Shown here: piece after piece, positions 51,028-61,669 of the stretch
Layout: every line of letters starts with the position of its first letter
How positions within the stretch are numbered: the first letter of the stretch is position 1
Source: Sistotremastrum niveocremeum HHB9708
Taxonomy: Eukaryota > Basidiomycota > Agaricomycetes > Sistotremastrales > Sistotremastraceae
Length of the DNA: 64,000 bases
NCBI GenBank assembly: GCA_001630475.1
Contig: KV419403.1
Span: forward strand, 1 to 64,000
Direction of reading: 5' to 3'
Made by a program: the position numbers and the translations under genes
Notes under the pieces: model-generated
Databases searched by the model: none
What the model was told of the DNA's origin: nothing
What the model saw: only the letters and a program-made list of their open reading frames with translations

Positions 51028-51902
51028 ACGATTCTGTTGATATTCTTTCTCGACCTTTGCATCTCGTAGCCACCTATTCAAAGTATCTTGCGTCGGAATC
51101 TCAGAATTGCTTTTGTTATCGAATGCGATGGATTTAGACGCCTTTCTCGAATCGGGCCGGTGGTATAACCGTTCCGGATGCGCAGAATTTTGAACTCCGC
51201 ACTCCAAACTCAAAGTCGTTCTTTTTCTGTGTCAATTGACCTTGGCATGGCGTGCGACGCAGATGAATGTCGAACGTGGCTCAGTCGGATAATCAGAGAT
51301 CTTGTTGAGTTCCATCGTTGAAGTCAATTTTTGGAGAAACACCGACGCCGGGATCGCAATAAGTTGACAACAGATAATTCGTTCTACGCCATTGATGTCT
51401 GGTCCGCTGCATCTGTAAGTTGGAGCATGTCCCACGGTAGCTCATCAATATGTCTCTGCACGCATCGTTTATATGTTGAGTAACGCTTGGGAACAGCAGC
51501 TTCCGAAAGCGCACCTTGCCGGTCATAACAGCATGGAGGCATGCAGACCAACAGAGACGCTAGCTCACCTCCCGACCATTTTATCCGCTTTCATGTGGTT
51601 CACAGACGATCTGAGAATATGGAACTACGTATCGTCAGGCACTCGCCACAAATGGACCGTTGAGGCCTTCAGGGCCCTGATCTCGGCTCACGGGTATCAC
51701 GGTGATTCTCTTCGATAAGGGTGGGAAGATGATGAAAGAGCGGAGGAGAGATCGAGATCTCATTGATTGATCGGAAGTAAAGCATGGCTCTCCGTTGCGC
51801 GGTCGTTGGGCAATGGCATTGTTTGCCATAAAGATAGGACCATGTACGGATCGATGGTTCAAGTGGAAGGATCATAACCCCTCATCTGACCTGACCACCA
51901 AG
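51028..51902. other. Spacer between the tandem arrestin-like genes
   Basis: This 875-bp stretch separates the two arrestin-like copies. No gene was recognised. It should contain the terminator of copy 1 and the promoter of copy 2. The in-frame ATG at 51795 upstream of copy 2 is less likely than 51903, because the MGNPELEK start is shared by both copies. Confidence 0.5.
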
Positions 51903-53530
51903 ATGGGTAATCCTGAACTTGAGAAGGTCGATTCTGCACCCTCCCACAACGAGTCCGACGAGTCGTTGCCGACCTACGAACATCATGTTGGTCCTGTCGG
52001 TCCTCATATTCAACTTCATGAACAAGTTTTCGATATCCGCGATGAGAAGACTGGACATCCTTGGGTTAGTCTGAAGGTCAAGAGCCTTGCTCAGTCTTCT
52101 ACGAGTCTGCCTGTCTTCGAACCTGGAGAGGATATCGTGGGATCTGTCGAGCTGGATCTCAAGGAAAGCACCACAATCCACTCCGTGACTCTCAATGTGG
52201 GTTCCCATTCTCGGCAATGTCCAATATAAATGAATTAATGCATCATGACAGATCCGAGGAGAAGTCATCAATCCTCAGAACAGAGTTTGGAAGGACGAGA
52301 AACAAGCGTTTGTCTCTGACAGCCCATTCCTGAATCATGTGGTTGTTCTCTTCAGTCACAAGGGCGAGAACGCACACGGCGGACACGGAAAGCTCGAAGG
52401 GCACCATAAATTCCCATTCCGTTTCAAACTTCCCTTGACCGCCGATGTTGAGACATCTCCCGGCGTCACAGAGTCCTTCCCACTTCCAGCTCAGTTCACG
52501 GAACGCAGAGCGGAAGCATCTCTCAACTATACTATCGCTTGTGATATCAGCTATGGTTTGATACATAAATTGGCAAGGTGAGCTTGTGGGTTTGTACTTT
52601 CGGAAATTATACTGAGGGCTTGTATAGTATCAGCAAGAACTTCGGGGTGATCCCTCTTCATAGGCCTGATCCACCATCGCTATTGCGCCAAGAAGCTTAT
52701 TCTCAGGGTGCTCCTCCACCTGGTCCGGAGGTAGATCCTGATGGATGGTTCACAATGGCTCCAGCCAAGATCGCTGGAAAGGTATTCCATACTGAACATG
52801 CTGAAATCACCGCAGTTGTAAGTTTAATTTATCCGGTATTTGTAGTTCAGACTGGCTTATTTTTGTCTGCATGCAGTTATCCCTAGCCAAACCGGTAAGG
52901 ATTCTCCCCGTTAGCACGGTCCATATGCTGATAATCGTTAAGCTCGTCTATACCCGGACCACTCATATACCGCTGCATCTCGTCTTGACGTCTCCGTCGA
53001 AGCAGGCGCTTGATTTGGTCGCGAACCCAGAGGCAATCCAGATCTGCCTCACGCGCGTTGTCAATGCTGGGCATGAAGCAAGGAAGAAAACCGATATGAA
53101 GATGGGGCCTCAGACTCAAGCTCAAGCACAGACTATGGCTATATTTTGGCACTCCAACGATAGGGAAGATTCAGGGGATCAAGACGAGAATAAACGGATC
53201 TTCGAAGGAGAGATTAGGATCAAGCCTGACCAAGCCGCAAGCTCTGCATACTGGCATTTGGTTGTTAGAGTACGTTTAAATCTTGGATCGAGGGAGATAA
53301 CCTGCTGATTATCCTGGCAGTATCACGTTTGCATCCTACCGTTCAAAGTGTCTGGTTGGGAGTATCATGGGAAAGACTGGATCGCAGAACAGAAAGTGGA
53401 AATCGTAGTCCGCCTTGCCGATGGCCCTCACCCAGTGTCGTATGCGCCTCCTGGGTTGACCGAGCCTCCGCTTACGGACGTAAAGGAGTGGGGTGATCTA
53501 TCGAGCCTTTGGGTCCAGGTCAATATTTGA
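51903..53530 (+). CDS. Arrestin-like protein, tandem copy 2
   Basis: Paralog of the gene at 49381-51027 on the same strand. It begins MGNPELEKVDSAP and has LPTYEHHVG (LPxY) near residue 21, EQVFDIRDEKTGHPWVSLKV, VFEPGEDIVGSVELDLKEST, then after an intron IRGEVINPQNRVWKDEKQAF, HKFPFRFKLPLTADVETSPG, ISKNFGVIPLHRPDPP, PEVDPDGWFTMAPAKIAGKV, LDLVANPEAIQICLTRVVNA and PPLTDVKEWGDLSSLWVQVN. Intron positions after the TLN strand and before the ISKN segment correspond to those of copy 1. The divergence between the copies is clear at the protein level, so the duplication is not recent. Function is inferred as for copy 1. Confidence 0.82.
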
Positions 53531-54298
53531 TCGCTGTTTAATGCACGCTCTGTACTACTACAACAGTGCTCCAGCCTTGAGGAGGTCTAGATTGTCATAG
53601 GATTCTCGATTGAATTGAATGTTAGGTCGTTAGCATTGGAAAGCTTGACTACGAGTGGCTGTGTTTGAATACACACTGCCCGCCGCTCACCCTGATGGAC
53701 GACCATGGCTCTGTTCAATGGGCGTATCATAGGGAAGAACGTCACTCGAGTTGATAGGTACTCCTGATTATCTGTGCATATGGGCGCAGATAGATCATCT
53801 TTTCGACATCTGCTGACCAGTCAAGGGTGCAATCCGCTCGAATGACGGTGGCTGGATGGCTGTGCGAGTGAATAGATACCTCGCCTCGGGCTTGGCCATG
53901 AAACTCGAGGGCACAAAAAACCTTGAGATTGGATATAACAATCGTTCCTTGAAGCGGCCTTCACTTAAAGGAAATTTTCTCAATATTGAGGGAATGATAT
54001 CCCATTGGAATATCCCGACTGCGAAGATTCCAAACAAAGAGTGACGCTGAGATCCGAGTCGGCTATCCCGACACCTTATTCCACGTGGCTGAGGCTCGAG
54101 CGCTCCACGACACCGATCACAAAGTTCCCGCGCTGAGTCGGCAATCCTGTCACTTCTTCTCGGTTCGCATCCAGTCATTGCATCTCGAGAAAATGACTTA
54201 TATACCAGCCGGCGCAGCTTCCTCTTCATATCAATCACTAAGCTACCCGGACCCCGCAATCTCTCCTAACAACTTCACATTATTTTAAGCATTTTTGA
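53531..54298. other. Spacer before the thioesterase gene
   Basis: No gene was recognised. A minus-strand open frame at 53795-54259 is rich in Arg and Ser and resembles nothing known; I regard it as chance. The last 100 bp before the thioesterase start are AT-richer (for example ACATTATTTTAAGC), compatible with a core promoter. Confidence 0.45.
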
Positions 54299-54969
54299 AT
54301 GCCTACACTCCTGGAATCAATATCTGAACCGATGACTCCTGCGCGGCTCGTCACCAACCTTCCTGCCGAATTTGTGACTCGAGCGACCAAGATCTTCTAT
54401 ACCTTTGTCGGTCCACAAAATTCCTACTTCTCTTCCAGTATTGGAAACCGGCTACTTCTCACTGAGCTCACTATCCATGACGAAAAGCGACCAAGAGCGC
54501 GAGCTGTCTTTGAGATTGTTATAAGGGAGGATATGCTGGACGGTGAAGGAGCTTTGAGCAATGGGTGTATAGCATATTTGGTTGACATGTGAGTTGGCGC
54601 GCTCCGCTATAGCAATTGAGAAAGCTGAAAGTTGGCCAGATGTTCCAGCGTTCCTCTCGTTACGCTTGCCATGAAAGGCACTAAAGCAGCACTCGCTACT
54701 GCGGGCGGAGTGTCGCAGTCTATCAATATGTCATTTCACCACTCCTTTGCTCCTGCCCGAGATCGACCGGGTGCTACTTCGACGCTGGTGGTGGACAGTG
54801 TGACACTTTCGACGTCGGAGATGAGGATGTCCTCGCGGTGTGAGGTATGTTGTACCGTCCTTGGCAGTGGAGATTGAATTTATGATTCTACTAGGTATTC
54901 ATCAAGGAAACTGGAGTCATGATAGCCAGTGGCGAACACTCCAAGATGGCGATGCGTCCCAGATTATAA
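54299..54969 (+). CDS. Hotdog-fold acyl-CoA thioesterase (PaaI/ACOT13-like)
   Basis: A small hotdog protein of about 189 residues. Visible segments are RLLLTELTIHDEKRPRARAV, FEIVIREDMLDGEGALSNGC (the typical HxGG/EG substrate loop region, here DGEGALSNG), IAYLVDICSSVPLVTLAMKG, SQSINMSFHHSFAPARDRPG and the closing VFIKETGVMIASGEHSKMAM. Two introns, within LVD|IC and after SRCE, restore the frame; the second exon set ends RPRL. Family members hydrolyse medium- or long-chain acyl-CoA, often in mitochondria or cytosol. The usual asparagine/glycine pattern of the PaaI loop is modified, so catalysis is likely but not certain. The substrate is unknown. Confidence 0.85.
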
Positions 54970-55223
54970 CTTCATCTTCTCCGGCTCAGAGAAATTCCTA
55001 CAATATTGAACTTTCTAATTCCACTATTTGTAGACCATGGATGTGTACTATATTATCCAGCCTCATAATCCTCACTGTTGATGGGTTCTCGATCGAGGGC
55101 AAGGGTGTCTTCTGTCAAGTCACTTGGCGCATACATACAGGCAAAAGTGAATGAAAGGCGAGAATGGTATTAAAGAGTCCAAAATGTGGTACAAAATACA
55201 TGATATCTATAGATCTGAAACCA

Positions 55224-56239
55224 TCAACTAGACGATGCCTGCTTCCCAGCGCTCCCGCACATGTCCTCAATCTCCTTCTCTTCTCGAGCTAGCCGAGCCA
55301 GAGTAGCTTCAAGGACTCGCGCTCTTCGGGCATCTCGAGAATCGTCCAGTGAGGCGTTTGAAGGTCCTCCAAGGACATGTGAATGAGACAAAGCATCCGC
55401 TTCGACAGAAGATGAAGGATCATAAGCACCGGAGTAGGAGCCTAATGTATGAGATCCCTTCTGGACCGACGTTTCGTAGGCGGCGACTTCCCGGTTTAAT
55501 TGCGAATTGAGTTCCTTGAACTACTCATTGTTAGTTAACCGACAAGTAGAGCGTAACTTGGACTGACATTATTATCGTGATCGCCCCAGACATTGTGAGT
55601 CAATTCATGACACAAGACTCTTCTGACGTCCTTGTAAAGCCTCATCCCATCATATGCGTCAGTCCGTAGACGCAGCTTGATGATCTCTCCCTTGTTCTGA
55701 TTTAAGCCCAACAACTCGGGGTTTTCGTGCGGGGCAAGTTCGGCCAAGAGACCGACGGTGAATTTATGGGTTGACATGATGTGCAAGATGGCAGGATCGG
55801 TGGAGAGCTTTTGAAGTAGCGCTTGGGCGAGATGAGGAGAGGGCAGGTGAGGAAGAGGTTGGGTTGCATGGAAAACGTATGGATTGACGGTCGCTTTCCC
55901 TGTGGACCGAATCTTGGACGGGCCAGCTCGTGCTCTGGCTTCCATAATGCCATCCCGTCGACGTTTCTCGCTTTCTGCTTTGTGCATGTCTCCTACTTGA
56001 TCTACCGTAGATCCTAGAAGCTGGACTTTGGTACCATCTCTGAGACCTACGTCGAGCAGAGATACGTCATCCAGTTGGGATGTAGCCTTCTTGCCTCGGT
56101 ATAGGAGTTTCTGGAGATTAGGAGGAACAGCGGTGAGCTCTTCAAGAGTGCTGGTCAACGTCGAGAGGGGTGTTGACGAGGGGAACGTGAGGTCGTAGGT
56201 ATTGCCTCTGAAGGCGACATGGATGGTGATGTCTGACAT
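55224..56239 (-). CDS. Ubiquitin-like plus WLM-domain metalloprotease
   Basis: The N-terminal ubiquitin-like domain (about residues 1-78: MSDITIHVAFRGNTYDLTFP, NLQKLLYRGKKATSQLDDVS) is followed by a linker and a WLM (Wss1p-like metalloprotease) domain. The zinc site is visible in RVLCHELTHNVWGDHDN (HExxH with downstream His). Just before it lies IIKLRLRTDAYDGMRLYKDV, the standard WLM segment. An intron of about 57 nt follows DHDNN and leads to a helical tail (FKELNSQLNREVAAYETSVQ), ending KQASSS. The total is about 320 residues. Fission yeast has a ubiquitin/WLM fusion of the same order. WLM proteases act on SUMO/ubiquitin-linked or DNA-crosslinked proteins. The gene is divergent from the deubiquitinase at 56785. 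Confidence 0.9.
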
Positions 56240-56784
56240 TGATGGGAAGGAGTGCGTAAGTGTTCGTATAAGTCAGCATGATCGTCACGGTCGGGGAGAA
56301 ACAGCAGTAAATACGAGAATATTCGAGAGGCTGAGTCAAAGATCAGGAGATTGGGCAATGGGAGGATGGCCGCTGTATTACGCCATTCGAGTCAAGAGAT
56401 ATGAATTGAGATGAGCGTTGAGACCGGAGCACGCGACGAGCAGCACATGTCCGCAACGAGGCAGCTCTCATTTCCGAATTCTCCGTCACAAACTCTTCGC
56501 TCCCGTCGTCGTCTCTCTTGTCGAGGTAGCTAGCTCTGCCGGGCTTGGATTGCTTATAAGGACTGGGGTGTATAAGGCAGCTGTAAGCGTACTCGGCCAG
56601 CTCGCCGCTTTGCATCCGATTGAACGATCATCTTCTCTCCCATCTCTTCAAACGCTCAGCCTCGTCCGCAGTCATAATTATCTTACTCTCTCCATCTCCT
56701 TGCCGTCCGCAACCTCTACAAGCTGGCTCTATACTAATATTCTCCGAATCGATCCACTCGTCGTCTGCCACCCTATTCACAGGC
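56240..56784. promoter_or_regulatory. Divergent promoter shared by Ubl-WLM and USP genes
   Basis: About 545 bp separate the start codons of two ubiquitin-pathway genes transcribed away from each other. The USP side is CT-rich just before its ATG. No clear TATA box was seen on either side. Shared regulation is possible but not shown. Confidence 0.45.
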
Positions 56785-59700
56785 TATGGTCTCTTTGACA
56801 ATGACCACGACAGCAACAACTCCTTCTTTCAACCCCGGTGGTGCGCGACGCCCTCGTCCCATGTCCTAATGTCAACTCATCCATCTGATAGGTCCCAAAA
56901 GCATTCAGCTCGTCGACATGTCTGTCGAGCAGATCCAACACGCTGCTGAAAGTACTACCCCTACTCGACTAAGGGGTGCATCACTCCCAATCGTTCTCGC
57001 CTCCGCTCGAAAACTAGGAGAAAGCGCGATTGCCGCAGAGGCTGGGGGTGATCTGAAAGTGGCTCTTCATCGTTATATCCAGGTTGCCAGGTCAGTCCAT
57101 CATTGTCCTGACCATCCCAATTATCTAACTCATTTGGTGGCTAGCATCCTCCGATATGTCATCAACCTTCCTGAATTCAATACCCAAAAGACGACTCTCC
57201 TCCCCCAGTTTTCTGATCTCATGAAGGTATTCATCTCCATCAGTCGAGCCTCCTGTGCAAGCTTACGTAACTAATCCATCTAGTGGAATCTCAATGAACT
57301 GGTTCCTCGTGCCACAAAGATCAAGGAGAAACTTAGAGCAGCTCAGCAGTCCAAGTGAGCCATTTGTATTGATTTTATACATGTTTCTTATAAGTGTAGG
57401 TCGAATCCCGATGAAGGACCCAACTACCAATCCGGTGGCTCTGTCGCGGATCGCATTAGAGCACTGCAGAACCACGGTCTCCAAACCTCCTCAAAACGAG
57501 TACCTCCTCCCGCGCCTCCGAAGCCTGCATCACTCTCTGCATCGTCTCCAACCTTCCCCTCACCCACTCCATCAATACCCTCTGCTCTCCCTTCACCCTC
57601 ATTGTCGACTGTATCCTCTCCGCACGCCTTCGTATCCTTATCTTCTTTCGGTCCTCCCTCGCCCAATTCCTCAGAACCCAACTCACCCCGATTACCTGAA
57701 TCATCGCCCTTACCGTCCATACCAGCTCTCATACGTGCCCCATCACCGGAATTTGACAAGGCGTTTCCCCCATTGCAACAATGGGAAGATGAGCTCAATA
57801 ATAGATTCCCCGCTGTCCCTGAGAATCTACCTGGAATCGTTCCCTCTACGCCAATTTCTCCACGTTCCTCAATCCCTCCCCTAACGCCCTCGAGAAGATT
57901 CCCAGTTCTTCCCATCGAACGACCCGCTAGTACCCCAATTCCGCCTACACGAAACAACCTTACCTCACTACCCGCTTCACCCAATCGATCGCCCACTTCT
58001 GATACATCAGAAGTGCCCAATTCGCTGGACATAAGTCCCATGGAAGTTAGGACTATTCAGGGTCGAGGGAAGAAAGTCTTATTTTTAGATATTAGAACAA
58101 GGGACGCGTATGAGAAGGAGAGGATAAAGGGCGAAGTGGTTTGCATTGAGCCACATATCCTGTTGAGAGATGGGTACGTCCATTTCCTTCCATGTTTGAG
58201 AAAGTTATTGAGCATCCGGCCTTAGCTTGACGCGTGACAAGATTGAGCAAGCACTCGAACTTTCACCTTCTGATGAACGTATTCTTTTCCTCAACAGACA
58301 TACCTTCACAGTTGTGGTCATATATGATGATGAATCGTCTTCTCCCAATAATGCTACGGAGGCTTTGACGAGAGCGATATACGAGATGGAGTTTAGAAGA
58401 CCTTTGAAGAGGGCACCAATGATTCTGAGAGGCGGATTGAAGGAGTGGATACGATGCTTTGGAGAGGATAGCGTGTACAGAGGCGCTGATCGGCAGTCTG
58501 GCTCACCCACTTTCAATATCTCGTCGCCTCCACCCCCTTCCGCTGGTTCTTCACGACTAAGCCGAGAGCCAACTGGCGAGTCAATCTCTGGACGATCACA
58601 ACTTTCTATGCCTCTCCCTAACCCATTCCCACCTTCCCCGGGTATCCCGAGTTCATTAATGCCCGGCGGCGCAAGCTCACACCCTCATCCCTCTCCTGCT
58701 ATGCCCAGTCAAGGTTTCACACCACAGTCACCACTCCTTCCATCACCCTTGGTGCAATCTTCACTCCCTCCTCCCATCTCACCAGCTGTCTCTCATCAAA
58801 GTCTAGGCGCGAACACGGGAGTGTCGCCTTCGCAACCAAGCACCCCGTATCAAGGTCCTTCGCCGCTCTATCCTTCACTCTCCGGTTCAGGCTCGGGAGC
58901 GAACGGGTCTCCACAAATGCCTCTTGGGCAACCCCCGCAGCCTATTCAGCCGTCAACTAATGGATATGCTAATGGCATCAATGGCTTGAATGGTCTTGGC
59001 AGCCCTCCACCGTCCTCTTCGACATTCTCTCCTTCCCCTCCATCATCGTTGCAAAACGGCATGGCAGGGCCACCTCCTGTGAACGCGCCTTCCTCGCATC
59101 CGGCGGGACCAAGACCGCGATCAGGGACTATTACTGCTTCCTCTGCGGGGACAGAACAACACGCGCAAGGACCGGCGCAGGGTCCAAGTTCGAGTCAGAG
59201 TTCAAACCAGCCCCAAAATTATAGCAATGGAACCAATGGGAGAGAATACTGGGTCTATAAGGGTGATCAGACGCCTGGCTACTCCGATCAGGGATCAAGC
59301 TCTACGTACGCATTTTCCATGCTTTTGTATCTCGCGAATGAATTACTCATGGGTGTGTTAGACCGTTGTACATCTCCAACCCGAATTCAAATGAAAACGC
59401 TTACGGGACGTACACGGGGCCTGATAAAAGACTCATGAGAAAGCCTCAAATGTGGAGACCTGGATCGTCGAGTCAACTCAACAACCCGTTCGGTTCAAGT
59501 CCATTACCTGAACAAGTACGTTACCAAGTACGTGATTTTTACCAATGTATCGGACATTAATTGAGTTACCGAACTCTAGGACCGTCCGGCGAGCTATCCT
59601 GCCCATTATATCGGATCTTCCGCCATGCCTTCCATGCCCACACCTCTGTCATCTGGCCCGATCGTGTATCCCCAACAGCCTTTACGAACCGCGTCTCCGA

Positions 59701-61447
59701 CACATTCCGGATCGTCTTCTCAACTGTCTTCGCAACTCCATCAAATTCAATACTTCCGTCCTGCGCCCGAAAACGTGGTGTCACCGCCACCTCAAGCGTC
59801 CATTAACCCTTCTTCGCTCTCCCGTCGTCGATCAGATTACCTCGATCAATCCCAAGCGGCACTTTCATCCATTCCCCCACGCGTACCGATTGATTATCCC
59901 GAGATAGGAAGGCATCCCATTCGACCTCCTCCACCTGTTGCACCTCCATCCACTGAACGACATGATCAACGACCGCGGATATCGAGTATATCGATGAGCA
60001 CTCCTTATAGCGAGTACCCGGTCATGTACTGGAGTGATTATCAGGTGTCGACGAGTGGATTGAAGAACTTGGGGAATACGTGTTACATGAACTCAACGAT
60101 CCAGTGTTTGAGTGCTACGTATCCATTTGCCGTCTACTTTACTGGTGAGCTTCATTTTTTCGAGAATAGTGTCGACTGCTCACACAGTATGCATAGATGG
60201 ACGGTGGAAGAATGCGGTCAATAAGACGAATAAGATGGGTTCATCGGGCGCGCTGGCCGCTGCTTTTGCTTCCATCCTGCATCAGATGAGACAGGGCGAT
60301 ATTCCCTATCTGACTCCTCATGGATTCCGGGTATGTCACTTCCTCTCTTTTTCTCGCTTCCCATCTTAGACGATTATAGAAATCGATATGTACCGTCGGT
60401 CCTCAATTCCAAGGGGCAGACCAACACGATGCCCAGGAGTTCCTCAGCTTCCTTTTGAATGGCCTTCATGAGGATCTCAACAGGATCACTAACAAACCTC
60501 CCTACACTCCTTCTCCTGAGCGGGAGGCTGAGTTGGAAACCCTCCCTCAGCAGATCGCTAGTCCGCAGGAATGGAAGATCAATCGGATGCAGAACGACAG
60601 TATCATTGTGGATTATTTCATGGGTCAGTTCAGGAATCGATTGCAATGTTTAACCTGTGGGAAGGTGCGTGGGGCCCTGCATAATTGTATGACCTGAAGT
60701 TCATAGTGTCCCAGACTTCTACAACGTATAACCCGTTCATGGATCTCTCGCTTCCTATCCCAACTGGACGCGGGATAACCAAGGTTTCCCTAGAGCAGTG
60801 TCTGGATGGTTTCGTTAGAGAAGAGATCTTAGAAAAGAGTGAAGCATGGTACGTTGCTTGGTCCACGATGTGTTTATCCTCTCATTCATGTCTGAACAGG
60901 CACTGCCCACACTGTAAAACTCTTCGCAAAGCGTCCAAACAACTTTCTTTCTCCCGGCTTCCAGCAGTTCTTATTGTTGTATTGAAGCGTTTCTCTGTCA
61001 AGGGTCCATTCACTGATAAGCTTGAAACACTTGTCGACTTCCCAATCAAAGGATTGGATCTAACGAATTACATGCCTCCGCCTCTGCCGCCTGGTGCGGA
61101 TAGAGGTCAGATTGGGCCAACCGGGTCATTGGCTGATGATCCCAGTGTCCAAGTTCCCCCGTATCGGTATGATCTATTCGGTGTCACAAATCATTTCGGG
61201 AGTCTCAGTAGTGGTCACTGTACGTCTTCTCTCCTTCACTTCACACGGCTTTCACTGATCGCCATGAACAGACACCGCATTCATTGCTGCCAGAGGCGGC
61301 TGGCAGTACTGCGATGACAGTCGCGTCGTTGCAGCCGACCCGCGTGAGATCGTCGTAAGTCTGTCTTTGTGCCATGTCATCACAAGCTCATCATCGAAAC
61401 AGGGTCGCGCTGCCTATGTATTATATTACAAACGCTCAAAGCCTTAA
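56785..61447 (+). CDS. Ubiquitin carboxyl-terminal hydrolase, Doa4/USP8-like, with rhodanese domain
   Basis: A deubiquitinating cysteine protease that trims ubiquitin from endosomal cargo or proteasome-bound proteins. The spliced protein has about 1,330 residues. An N-terminal helical region (GASLPIVLASARKLGESAIA, ALHRYIQVASILRYVI) resembles the USP8-type dimerisation/MIT segment. A rhodanese-like domain spans about residues 350-465 (KKVLFLDIRTRDAYEKERIK ... APMILRGGLKEW); its loop reads VVVIYDDES with no catalytic cysteine. A long Ser/Pro-rich linker with NxNGY-type stretches follows. The USP domain starts about residue 960 with GLKNLGNTCYMNSTIQCLSA (catalytic Cys), includes QGADQHDAQEFLSFLLNGLH, zinc ligands CLTCGK and HCPHCKTLR, and ends FGSLSSGHYTAFI (catalytic His) with VLYYKRSKP. 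About 13 introns are inferred. The start at 56785 (MVSLTMTTTATTPSFNPG) joins cleanly to PKSIQLVDMS. Confidence 0.9.
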
Positions 61448-61669
61448 ATGTGGCATCATACTTGTCTCTTTTTCACCTGGTGAATTTCCAGTTAAGGCCT
61501 CCATATATTTTTATGTATACATCGCAATCCCTATTTTCATCATTCGCACATTTGTCTCCCGTTATCAACAGTTAACAATCAATACATCAGTAGCAATAAT
61601 ATATTATTAGCCCGTTGGAATACATAAGAAGTCATGAAAGGATATACTGTGCTTTGTACATCTGAAAGC

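Noticed and set aside
53795-54259. 154-residue minus-strand open frame
   Set aside because: Arg/Ser-rich with no recognisable domain; probably chance in the promoter region of the thioesterase gene.
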